A stretch of 64,000 bases of DNA, from assembly GCA_946185535.1 (NCBI GenBank), contig CAMHJX010000018.1, positions 1-64,000 on the forward strand, written 5' to 3'. A program made the translations under genes and the position numbers. This DNA is from an uncultured Bacteroidales bacterium. GTDB taxonomy: Bacteria; Bacteroidota; Bacteroidia; Bacteroidales; F082. The notes beneath the pieces are model-generated. The model saw only the letters and a list, made by a program, of their open reading frames with translations, searched no databases and was not told the DNA's origin. Below, one piece after another: positions 57,268 to 64,000 of the stretch; positions within the stretch are counted from its first letter, which is position 1, and each line of letters starts with the position of its first letter.

Positions 57268-58224
57268 TTATCGCTTTAGAATTGAAACCATTTCTTTCAA
57301 AGCCTTGAATCCTTCGGGAATCGGGAACATGGCGAAGGTGTGGAACATGCCTTCGTATTCGCTGAAACACCCGGTCTTGCCCGCCTTTTCGTAGGTCTCT
57401 TTCAGGAAGAGGTCGTCGGGCTGGAGGATTTCGTTTGTTCCATAGAAAACATTGAGGTTGTCGACACCACTGAAGTCGCCAAAGACGGGGCTGACCCATG
57501 GATGTTTCACAGGTAATTTGCCTTGCCAGATGGCGTTCAAGATGACAATACGGTCGTATTGCAACATGTTGTCTTTGTCCTGTAAGGCCAACATCTCCTT
57601 TTCCTTGGTGTGGCTGAGGTCGACGCAAGGGGAGAGCAAGAGAGAGGTCTTTGGCTTTTGCCAGCCGTTTTTGTGGGCTTCTTGGGCAATCACAAGGCAA
57701 AGACATGCTCCCGCCGAGTCGCCTACGAGGTGGATCTCGTCGTATTGCTTTGATTCCGAGATGCTTTGGTAGTATTCCAATAACGTTTTGACCGAGTACT
57801 CGCAGTCGTATTCCGGCGACTTGGGATAGACGGGGAGCAAAGCGTCATAATGCGTGCGCAAAGCAAGGTCGTGCAGGAAACGCCAATGGAAAAACACAGG
57901 CGGATAGATGAAGGCGCCACCGTGGAGGTAGAGGATGAGTTTACGTTTTGGTCGGCCCTTCGACGGGCTCAGGGACCTTAACTTTGACGAGCTCAGGGAC
58001 CTTGTTGTTTCTTCGTGCTTGAAGACTTGCATCTCAAAGCCTGTTGAGGCTTGGTATTTCTCCTCAATGAAAAAGCCTCTGAAATACCTCGGCACGCGCA
58101 CGGGACGGCGGTTCTCGCGGCGGCAATGCTCCAGTTCTTCCATCACCTCTTCAGGCGTGGCATCCCGCAACTGTTTGAACATCAGCCGTAGGTATTTCTC
58201 CGTAAAAAATCTTCCTGCATTCAT
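57268..58224 (-). CDS. Alpha/beta hydrolase, HSL-type esterase
   Basis: The ATG at 58224 gives MNAGRFFTEKYLRLMFKQLR. The 318-residue protein has the hormone-sensitive-lipase family motifs LYLHGGAFIYPP (oxyanion HGGAF) and HLVGDSAGACLCLVIAQEA (nucleophile GDSAG), an Asp in NVFYGTNEILQPDD (with Asn-Glu instead of a plain D), and a His in EGMFHTFAMF. It should hydrolyse an ester. Between TTRSLSS and RKLILYL it carries SKLRSLSPSKGRPK, encoded by a PEPVEG-family repeat in another frame (57954-58002), just before the first core strand. Confidence 0.85.
   Translation of the reverse strand: MNAGRFFTEKYLRLMFKQLRDATPEEVMEELEHCRRENRRPVRVPRYFRGFFIEEKYQASTGFEMQVFKHEETTRSLSSSKLRSLSPSKGRPKRKLILYLHGGAFIYPPVFFHWRFLHDLALRTHYDALLPVYPKSPEYDCEYSVKTLLEYYQSISESKQYDEIHLVGDSAGACLCLVIAQEAHKNGWQKPKTSLLLSPCVDLSHTKEKEMLALQDKDNMLQYDRIVILNAIWQGKLPVKHPWVSPVFGDFSGVDNLNVFYGTNEILQPDDLFLKETYEKAGKTGCFSEYEGMFHTFAMFPIPEGFKALKEMVSILKR
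57954..58002. repeat. PEPVEG-family repeat inside the esterase gene
   Basis: A clean copy (57954-57977) is followed by a partial one (tttgacgagctcagggacct, 57982-58001). The minus-strand gene reads them as SLSPSKG and SLSSSK, a frame different from the VPEPVEG reading in other genes. Confidence 0.8.
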
Positions 58225-58274
58225 AAAACGTAATTCTTGAATTTGTACGGCTGCCACAGTGTGACAGCCCTACA

Positions 58275-58335
58275 ACTCTAAACTATAAACTATAAACTTT
58301 CAACTGACTCTAAACTCTAAACTCTACACTCTCAA
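58275..58335. repeat. ctctaaact simple repeat
   Basis: Units of ctctaaact and ctataaact fill the gap between the esterase start and the MscS stop. They mirror the tttagag run at 39741-39781. Confidence 0.6.
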
Positions 58336-59556
58336 CTAGTGCTTCTGATAGATCTTCAAATCAAACATCGTCGCAGCCGAAATGATATGGTCGAAGATAT
58401 CGCTTTGGATTTCCTCATAGTTGATCCATTGCTTGTCGCTGCTGAAGGCGTAAATCTGTAACGGAACACCAAACTCGGTAGGCTGCATCTGACGCACCAT
58501 TATCATGAGGTTGTGGTTCAATTTCGGGTTGTTGTTGAGGTAAGCCTTGATGTAGGCACGGAAAACGCCGAGGTTGGTCTGCTGGCGGCCGTTCAAGATT
58601 TCACTTGTGTCGATGTTGTTGGCTTTGTTGTATTCAAGGATGTCTTCTTCTTTTTGGGTGATGTAGTCCTTTATCAAGGCATAATGCTTGTACTTATCAA
58701 GCATTTCAGGTGTGCAGTAGCGGATGGTGTTCACGTCGATGTTGATGGTACGCGCAATGCGGCGTCCGCCCGATTCCGACATGCCGCGCCAGTTGGTGAA
58801 GGGGCTGGAGACCAAACTATAGGTGGGTATGGTGGTGATGGTGTTGTCCCAATTTTGCACCTTTACCGTTGTGAGATTGATTTCCAGCACGTTGCCGTCG
58901 GCGGCACCAACGGCTATCCAGTCGCCGATGCGAAGCATGTCGTTGGCCGAGAGCTGGATGCTGCCCACGAAGCCTTTGATGGTGTCTTGGAAGACCAACA
59001 TCAAAACAGCCGACATGGTGCCCAAACTGATGAGGATGGTGCTGAGCTTGGTGTCGAGCAAGTAGGCGATGATAATCAGGCAGGCAACGACATACAGCAC
59101 GATCTTGATGACTTGCACCAAGCCCGTCAAAGGCTTGAGTTTGGCCATCTCATGGGTGTTGTAGATGTCTTCCAATGTCGTCACTATCGAGGTGAGAATC
59201 ATGGTGTAAATGACAATTTCGAAGACTCTGACCACTTTCAGTAGACTGTCGGCGGTTTCAGGGTAATCGGGGAGGACATCGGGCAACAGGGCACCAACGA
59301 GAAGTGCGGGAATGAGTAGGCAGACACGTCCGATGACCTTGTTTTTGATGAGCAAGTCGTCGAATTGGGTTGTCGACTGTTGGATGATCTTGTAAATGGT
59401 CTTTTTCAGTACGAACTTGACCAAGAAGAAGATGGCGATGCTAATTAGTAAAAGGCTCAAAGTGGCCGTGGTTTCGGCCAGGCCAACGGCAAGTCCGTCG
59501 TTGAGCCCCATCTTCCAGTTGAGGTTCTTCAGGATTTCTATGTATTTTTCTATCAT
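58336..59556 (-). CDS. Mechanosensitive ion channel, MscS family (YbdG-like)
   Basis: From the ATG at 59556 ([20 protein letters not shown]) the 406-residue protein has several membrane helices, then the MscS pore helix and beta domain: [40 protein letters not shown] and [20 protein letters not shown]. The large C-terminal domain with [20 protein letters not shown] resembles E. coli YbdG (MscM). It protects against osmotic shock. Its start overlaps the stop of the SUI1 gene by 4 bp. Confidence 0.9.
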   Translation of the reverse strand: MIEKYIEILKNLNWKMGLNDGLAVGLAETTATLSLLLISIAIFFLVKFVLKKTIYKIIQQSTTQFDDLLIKNKVIGRVCLLIPALLVGALLPDVLPDYPETADSLLKVVRVFEIVIYTMILTSIVTTLEDIYNTHEMAKLKPLTGLVQVIKIVLYVVACLIIIAYLLDTKLSTILISLGTMSAVLMLVFQDTIKGFVGSIQLSANDMLRIGDWIAVGAADGNVLEINLTTVKVQNWDNTITTIPTYSLVSSPFTNWRGMSESGGRRIARTINIDVNTIRYCTPEMLDKYKHYALIKDYITQKEEDILEYNKANNIDTSEILNGRQQTNLGVFRAYIKAYLNNNPKLNHNLMIMVRQMQPTEFGVPLQIYAFSSDKQWINYEEIQSDIFDHIISAATMFDLKIYQKH

Positions 59557-59894
59557 ATTCCGCTGATTTTGGTTTTTGTGTATCCTTTTTGAAGCAGCAT
59601 AGCCAGCACTTTCTCCCTGAAGTCGCCTTGCAGCAGGATTTCTCCGTCTTTGACGCTGCCGCCCACGCCGCATGCGGATTTCAGCTCTTTGCCAAGGACG
59701 GCCAAGTCAAAGTCGGAGCCTTGGAAGCCCGTAATGAGTGTCACTTTTTTCCCGCCACGCTGTTTCTTGTCGAGCGTCACGCGAAGGTTCTGTTTGGCAG
59801 GTTCGAGGGTAATGGCTTCTTCCTCACCATAGTCGAAGGCGTAGTCGGGATTGGTGGAGTAAACGGTTCCGTTTTTGTCACTCTTGTGTTTCAT
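59553..59894 (-). CDS. SUI1/YciH-type translation factor
   Basis: The ATG at 59894 ([20 protein letters not shown]) is preferred; the frame continues upstream through a dispersed repeat that would add [20 protein letters not shown]. The 113-residue protein has the SUI1 core [40 protein letters not shown] and [16 protein letters not shown]. It is the bacterial counterpart of eIF1 and may act in start-site fidelity. It is coupled to the MscS gene. Confidence 0.9.
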   Translation of the reverse strand: MKHKSDKNGTVYSTNPDYAFDYGEEEAITLEPAKQNLRVTLDKKQRGGKKVTLITGFQGSDFDLAVLGKELKSACGVGGSVKDGEILLQGDFREKVLAMLLQKGYTKTKISGI

Positions 59895-59898
59895 AATA

Positions 59899-59974
59899 GG
59901 ACTATAGGACGCGGGACTACGGGACGCGGGACTGCGAGAGAGTATCTTCCAGTCCCGAGTCTCGTGTCTTGTCA
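59899..59974. repeat. GTRD-type dispersed repeat at the end of the sulfatase-like gene
   Basis: gcgggactac, gggacgcggg, actgcgagag and later agtcccgagtctcgtgtctt form a partly inverted repeat. It encodes the last residues of the minus-strand sulfatase-like protein ([17 protein letters not shown]) and lies just upstream of the SUI1 start. Confidence 0.75.
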
Positions 59975-61923
59975 TCTTGTGTCATAAATAATTTGTTGTT
60001 AATCATTCTGCTATTGTATTCCTGTAGGAATTTGTAAAGCTTGTCGTAAACGTCGGGGCATTGCAGCCTATCGACAAGGTTGTCGCTTAGGAGTGAGTCG
60101 CTGACGGGCTTGAAGATGCCGAAAGGATGTTCGCCATCCGATTGTACCAGATAGGTGCCGTCGCAATATTGGTAGGTCAGGTTGTAGTAGCTGACAAACG
60201 AGGGCTCGCTGAGGGTGTCGAACAGGTTTCGCCCGAAGGAAAACAGTGTATCGTTAACTTCAAGTGCGGAAAGGATGGAAGGCCCAAGATCAATCTGTTG
60301 GGCAATTTCTTCGTTTTTCAACGGCTTGATTTTCTTAGGATAATAGAAGGCGATAGGAATGGAGTACATGCCCCAAACATTGCTGTATTCGGGTTGGAAA
60401 TGCTCGTTGTTGGAATAGTCGGCCGTGATGACAAACAGGGTGTTTTCGAACCAAGGCATTTGCGAGACCGTCGTGAAGAAGTCCTTTAAGGAGTGGTCGA
60501 CATAGTATACGGTTTTCTCGAAGCCCGTCCAGAAATAGCTTTCCTGAGGTAGTACAAACTCTTTGGGGACTGTGTAGGGATAACGCGACGAGAGGGTGTA
60601 AATTGCCGTGGCGAAGGGCTTGTCCACGCGGTTCAGGGTCTTGGCGGCATATTGCAGGAAAGGACCGTCGTAGATGCCCCATTGGCCGTCGTAATCGCTG
60701 TCGTCACCATATTCGGTGCGGCCGAAATATTTGCTGAATCCCGCTCGGCGCGAAAACTCGTCGAAGCCTAGCATCCCGTTCTTGCCGCCATGCATGAAGA
60801 TGGTGTTGTAGCCCCGCTTTTGCAGGTGTTGGCAGTAGGCATCGAAGTCGTTGTCGGCATAAGGCGACCTCACGAAGTCGTATTCCATCATCGAAGGGAT
60901 GCTGGCCAAGATGGCAGGAAGCACCTCCAGACTCCTCCGACTGTTCGACATACCGTTGAAGGTGAGGCTTTGGCCTAAGAGTGAGTCGAGGAAAGGCGTG
61001 AGTTCCGAACGACGGTCGCGGCTGTAGTAGCCCACCATCTCTTGTCCGATGTTTTTCAGTATGATGACAACCACATTGCTGGGAATACTGTCAACTCTAA
61101 GGCTGTCGCTTCCGATGAAGCGGTTGGCTCTCAAGTCATAATGGATGGGGGAGAAGTCTCTTTCGTATTGCCCATCGCGTTCTTTCAGTTCGGTTTCATG
61201 AGTGGTGACGAGGCAAAACGGTGTGTTGAGCAAAATGGGTGCATTTTGTGGGTCGGTGTATTCCATGGCGGTTTCCACCGAAATGGGTTTGGCTTGGATT
61301 CCCCCGTGACCAGCGATGACTGTAAGCAAAAGCATGACAACCAGACTGATTGTTTGTCGCAATTGCCAATGAGGTTTTTCTTCCTTTTGTGGCTTTTGTA
61401 GCTTGGTGTGTTGGGCTACTACAATGATAATCAGCACAAAGAGAATGAAAATAACCAACAGATACCAGTAGTCGAAAAAGACTTGCCTGACCACGCCAAA
61501 CGACACTTCATCTGAATGGAACAACACCTTGATGAAGTCCATGGTGAGGTGCTTCCCAAAGAAATGGAAGCATACGATGTCCAAGAAATTCAGGAAGATG
61601 GCAACGGCATTGGTGATAATATAGACGATGTCAACGAAGCCTTGCAGTTTTTCGTTGTAGATGATGCGTGAGGGCAAACAATAGAAAACGATGGTTAAGA
61701 TATTGATTCCAAATACAATAGGTAAGTCGAACCTCATGCCATTGAAATAGAGTGCCAACGCCTGACCCAAATCCAGCTGGTGGAAAAACTGGACGTTGAA
61801 AAGGTAAAGCATCCAGCGGCTGATGCTGAGCGCTATCAAGGTGGCCAACAGTCTGTAAGCCAAAAGCATATAAGGCGACGAAAGCCAAGCCTGGATTTTC
61901 TCTTTTCTCGTTTGACGGCGCAT
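59917..61923 (-). CDS. LTA-synthase/sulfatase-like membrane protein, probably a pseudoenzyme
   Basis: The 668-residue protein has five N-terminal membrane helices and an outer alkaline-phosphatase-fold domain (about 280-620), as in LtaS-type phosphoglycerol transferases. Several catalytic positions are changed. The metal-binding Glu of the usual ILESFG motif reads Lys290 ([17 protein letters not shown]). The TLSSHHP motif reads TLSSRYP (Arg447, Tyr448), and TADHTN reads TADYSN (Asp502, Tyr503). The nucleophile region is kept as [10 protein letters not shown] (Ser331) and the HGG of FMHGGKNG remains. It probably cannot bind its two metals normally. The C-terminal 17 residues come from a dispersed repeat. 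The gene is divergent from the M23 peptidase. Confidence 0.85.
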   Translation of the reverse strand: MRRQTRKEKIQAWLSSPYMLLAYRLLATLIALSISRWMLYLFNVQFFHQLDLGQALALYFNGMRFDLPIVFGINILTIVFYCLPSRIIYNEKLQGFVDIVYIITNAVAIFLNFLDIVCFHFFGKHLTMDFIKVLFHSDEVSFGVVRQVFFDYWYLLVIFILFVLIIIVVAQHTKLQKPQKEEKPHWQLRQTISLVVMLLLTVIAGHGGIQAKPISVETAMEYTDPQNAPILLNTPFCLVTTHETELKERDGQYERDFSPIHYDLRANRFIGSDSLRVDSIPSNVVVIILKNIGQEMVGYYSRDRRSELTPFLDSLLGQSLTFNGMSNSRRSLEVLPAILASIPSMMEYDFVRSPYADNDFDAYCQHLQKRGYNTIFMHGGKNGMLGFDEFSRRAGFSKYFGRTEYGDDSDYDGQWGIYDGPFLQYAAKTLNRVDKPFATAIYTLSSRYPYTVPKEFVLPQESYFWTGFEKTVYYVDHSLKDFFTTVSQMPWFENTLFVITADYSNNEHFQPEYSNVWGMYSIPIAFYYPKKIKPLKNEEIAQQIDLGPSILSALEVNDTLFSFGRNLFDTLSEPSFVSYYNLTYQYCDGTYLVQSDGEHPFGIFKPVSDSLLSDNLVDRLQCPDVYDKLYKFLQEYNSRMINNKLFMTQDDKTRDSGLEDTLSQSRVP

Positions 61924-61942
61924 TGTTTTGTTTCTAAAACCG

Positions 61943-61973
61943 TTGCAAAAATAGGAAAAAAGCTGTATCTTTG
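61943..61973. promoter_or_regulatory. Divergent promoters of the sulfatase-like and M23 genes
   Basis: On the plus strand TATCTTTG (61966-61973) is preceded by TTG at 61943-61945, 20 nt away, a full Bacteroidota -33/-7 pair for the M23 gene. On the minus strand TATTTTTG at 61946-61953 serves the sulfatase-like gene. The two overlap, so the promoters may compete. Confidence 0.6.
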
Positions 61974-61999
61974 CCCAATAAAAAATAATCGAGTTTACT

Positions 62000-63709
62000 A
62001 TGATGAAAATAATGCGTTCTTTATTGGTTTTGTTGGCATTGACGGCCTTTGTGGGTGTTATGGCCCAGACTTATCCGAAATATGGCCAGCCAGTTGACTT
62101 CCCGATTCAACTCTCCGCTACTTTTGGCGAGCTTCGTCCCAACCATCTTCACGCTGGTCTCGACATCAAGACCCAAGGTGTGGAAGGAAAGAAAGTTTAC
62201 GCCGTGGCCGATGGCTATGTCAGCCGCATCGGCGTGTCGCCCTACGGTTATGGTAATGTGCTGTATGTCACGCATAATGATGGCTATACTACTGTTTATG
62301 CCCACTTGCAGCGTTTCAAGGGTGAGATTGCCAAATATGTGAAGCAATACCAGTACAAGAACAAGAAATACACTTCGCAGATCTATCCCGAAAAGGACCA
62401 ATTCCCAGTGAAAAAGGGCGATGTGATTGCCTATTCGGGCAACTCTGGCGGTTCGGGCGGACCGCACTTGCATTTCGAGATTCGTGATGCCAACGAACGG
62501 CCTGTCAACCCCATGTTTTTCGGCTACAAGATTGAAGATAACAAGCGGCCCCTCGTTAGAGGCATTTCGGTTTATCCTTTGGGTGATGAATCCACTTTGG
62601 AAGGCGGTGCCAATCCTGTGTATTTCTCTGTGGTTGAGGGCAATAATGGACAGTATGGCCTTAAAGATAAAGTGTATGTCTATGGCAATGGCGAGTTGTC
62701 GTTTGGGATATGCACCTACGACTTGGTTGGCACATCGACGAATAAGGATGGCCCGTATTTTTATGAGCTTTATCTCGACGACGCACTGGCTTTTCAAGTT
62801 GAGGCTGACCGTTTCTCCTATAATGAGCAACGCTATGTGAACAGTCTGCTCGACTATCGCCATTATAAGGAGAAAAAGACGAGTTATGTTCGCACTGAGA
62901 CGGATTCCAACAACAACCTCCGAATGATCAAGAAGAGAAACGGTACAGTGACAGTGCGTGAAGGCGATACGGTGAATGTTTGCTTCAAAATCTCTGATTA
63001 TGTGGGTAATAGCACAACAGCTTCTTTTAAGTTGGTGGGTGTAGCTCCCGTTGAAGTGGAACGACCTGTGCGCCGGCGCAGTGAGTATTTTGTGAAATCC
63101 GACGGCTCACTCAACAACAATATTACCATTGATGATTTCAATGTTGCCATGGAGGAAGGTACGCTCTTCCGCGATGAGTGGATCCAGACGGGTCAGCGCG
63201 ATGAAGCGGGCTGCTGTTCACGCATTTACCGCTTCGGTGATGAGGGGATGACCACTTTCAAGAAGTTCACATTGCGAATCCGTCCCGAAGAGAAATGGGC
63301 CAACAATTCCAAACTGTATATCGCCAGCATCGACAATAATGGTAGGGTTTCCTCTCTCGGCGGTAAGATGAAAAACGGCTGGATGGAGGTGAAGACCTAC
63401 ACTATGGGCGAATACACCATTAAGGTCGACTCGGTGGCACCGACGGTTAAAGCCTCCAATTTTAAGGACGGACAATCGGTGAAGGCACTCAAGTCGTTGC
63501 GTTTCAAGATTTCCGATGACATGACGGGCATCGAGACCTACGACATCTATCTGGATGATGTGTGGGTGCTGGGCCAATACGACGCCAAGAACAACCTGCT
63601 CTATTACGAATTCGACGAGAAGATGAAAAAAGGCACCAACAACGTAAAGGTCGTGGTGACCGACGGAGTAGGGAATAAGAAGACCCTAAAGGTTAAGGCT
63701 GTTTATTGA
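62000..63709 (+). CDS. Secreted M23-family metallopeptidase
   Basis: The 569-residue protein has a signal peptide (MMKIMRSLLVLLALTAFVGV, then MAQ) and a LytM/M23 domain at about 35-185: NHLHAGLDIKTQG holds the H-x3-D zinc ligands (His51, Asp55), and SGGPHLHFEIRDANERPVNP holds the HxH. A 30-residue insert (LQRFKGEIAKYVKQYQYKNK and on) lies between. The rest (about 190-569) is beta-rich, without a type IX sorting domain. It should cut peptidoglycan cross-bridges in the periplasm or serve as an envelope-remodelling factor. Confidence 0.9.
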   Translation: MMKIMRSLLVLLALTAFVGVMAQTYPKYGQPVDFPIQLSATFGELRPNHLHAGLDIKTQGVEGKKVYAVADGYVSRIGVSPYGYGNVLYVTHNDGYTTVYAHLQRFKGEIAKYVKQYQYKNKKYTSQIYPEKDQFPVKKGDVIAYSGNSGGSGGPHLHFEIRDANERPVNPMFFGYKIEDNKRPLVRGISVYPLGDESTLEGGANPVYFSVVEGNNGQYGLKDKVYVYGNGELSFGICTYDLVGTSTNKDGPYFYELYLDDALAFQVEADRFSYNEQRYVNSLLDYRHYKEKKTSYVRTETDSNNNLRMIKKRNGTVTVREGDTVNVCFKISDYVGNSTTASFKLVGVAPVEVERPVRRRSEYFVKSDGSLNNNITIDDFNVAMEEGTLFRDEWIQTGQRDEAGCCSRIYRFGDEGMTTFKKFTLRIRPEEKWANNSKLYIASIDNNGRVSSLGGKMKNGWMEVKTYTMGEYTIKVDSVAPTVKASNFKDGQSVKALKSLRFKISDDMTGIETYDIYLDDVWVLGQYDAKNNLLYYEFDEKMKKGTNNVKVVVTDGVGNKKTLKVKAVY

Positions 63710-63712
63710 TCT

Positions 63713-63736
63713 GTAGAGACGCATTGCATGCGTCTC
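63713..63736. repeat. gagacgcatt palindrome after the M23 gene
   Basis: gtagagacgcattgcatgcg then tctc is a member of the gagacgcaat family, 4 bp after the M23 stop, between convergent genes, where it may act as a transcription-ending hairpin. Confidence 0.75.
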
Positions 63737-63755
63737 AAACCTCATCGAATCATTT

Positions 63756-64000
63756 TTATCTATCCACATACTGATACGCCCCCATATCCGGCGTGCCAAT
63801 CCTTGAAACACCATCCAAATCGTAGGGTACTTCGTTGCCAAACAGCGGGTTGCCCATGCCGATGACAGGCGAGGCGATGCTGTCGATGTGGCAGTCGGGC
63901 TTTATCGGGTCGGCAAAGAAAGGCTCGAGGTTGAAGAGGCAATGGCTGAAGCCCGGCATCGTGCCATTGTATTTCTCCGATTTGATGAGGCAGTGGTCGA
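63756..64000 (-). CDS. C-terminal part of a surface protein (choice-of-anchor Q type), cut by the window edge
   Basis: The frame enters from the right edge and ends at 63756 with VPYDLDGVSRIGTPDMGAYQ, then YVDR. The D-DG-x-R-x-PD-GAY pattern is the ending of right-handed beta-helix surface proteins whose last repeat carries a choice-of-anchor Q domain. About 80 residues are visible, including SPVIGMGNPLFGN. The start and the export signal lie outside the window. Confidence 0.65.
   Translation of the reverse strand, partial: DHCLIKSEKYNGTMPGFSHCLFNLEPFFADPIKPDCHIDSIASPVIGMGNPLFGNEVPYDLDGVSRIGTPDMGAYQYVDR

Noticed and set aside
59895..59975. Longer N terminus for the SUI1 protein
   Set aside because: The extension is encoded by a GTRD-type repeat and overlaps the end of the sulfatase-like gene; SUI1 proteins of normal length start at 59894.

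Overview
The window looks like a chromosomal segment of a gut- or rumen-type member of the Bacteroidales (phylum Bacteroidota). The grounds are several -7 elements of the TAnnTTTG type used in this phylum, type IX secretion C-terminal sorting domains on two large secreted proteins, a C10 (streptopain-like) protease, and families typical of the group (DUF3244, DUF3667, DUF4301, DUF2779). I saw no rRNA, insertion sequence, phage or CRISPR array. Most of the window is housekeeping sequence.

Layout. 1-3.7 kb: small secreted proteins, a lipoprotein and a membrane-anchored TPR protein. 3.7-8.8 kb: a minus-strand surface-polysaccharide operon (flippase, two Wzz chain-length proteins, Wzy-like polymerase). 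8.9-13.9 kb: clpS, an RSH-type (p)ppGpp synthetase whose hydrolase motif is degenerate, a secreted CotH-family protein and a DUF1295 membrane protein. 14.0-18.2 kb: copy 1 of a CXXX-repeat RiPP operon. 18.2-25.4 kb: a GNAT toxin-antitoxin pair, two outer-membrane proteins, and a split transketolase whose C-terminal subunit is fused to a LOG-family domain. 25.4-32.2 kb: a 1598-residue C10 protease with eleven InlB-type repeats, and DUF4301. 32.3-44.4 kb: two tRNA-Leu genes, an RluA-type pseudouridine synthase, dnaB, nucleases, acylphosphatase, DUF368, trkH and several unknown genes. 44.6-47.2 kb: clpB. 47.3-51.8 kb: copy 2 of the CXXX operon. 51.8-64 kb: a PIN toxin-antitoxin pair, transporters, a Ser/Thr kinase, an esterase, an MscS channel, a sulfatase-like membrane protein, an M23 peptidase and a partial surface protein.

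The most striking system is the pair of paralogous CXXX-repeat operons. Each encodes, in transcription order, a Cys-repeat precursor, a radical SAM/SPASM maturase, a second SPASM-like maturase lacking the radical SAM cysteines, an 89-residue modification-system protein, TatA and TatC. Both precursors carry a twin-arginine signal, so the products are probably modified in the cytoplasm and exported folded by the Tat translocase encoded beside them. One precursor is a 155-residue protein with 25 cysteines at a period close to four. The other is short and also has a lipobox. Both operons share a strongly conserved upstream region and both abut a divergent toxin-antitoxin pair. Copy 1 has a chimeric, AT-rich radical SAM gene broken by a 91-nt net deletion; copy 2 looks intact.

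A second theme is dispersed short repeats. One family (core cccttcgacgggctcaggg) is embedded in frame in at least four protein genes in three different readings. A second (gagacgcaat palindromes) supplies the stop codon of the transketolase N subunit. A third (cccgcagtcccgcgtcccg type) has added ten residues to one CXXX maturase paralogue and not to the other.
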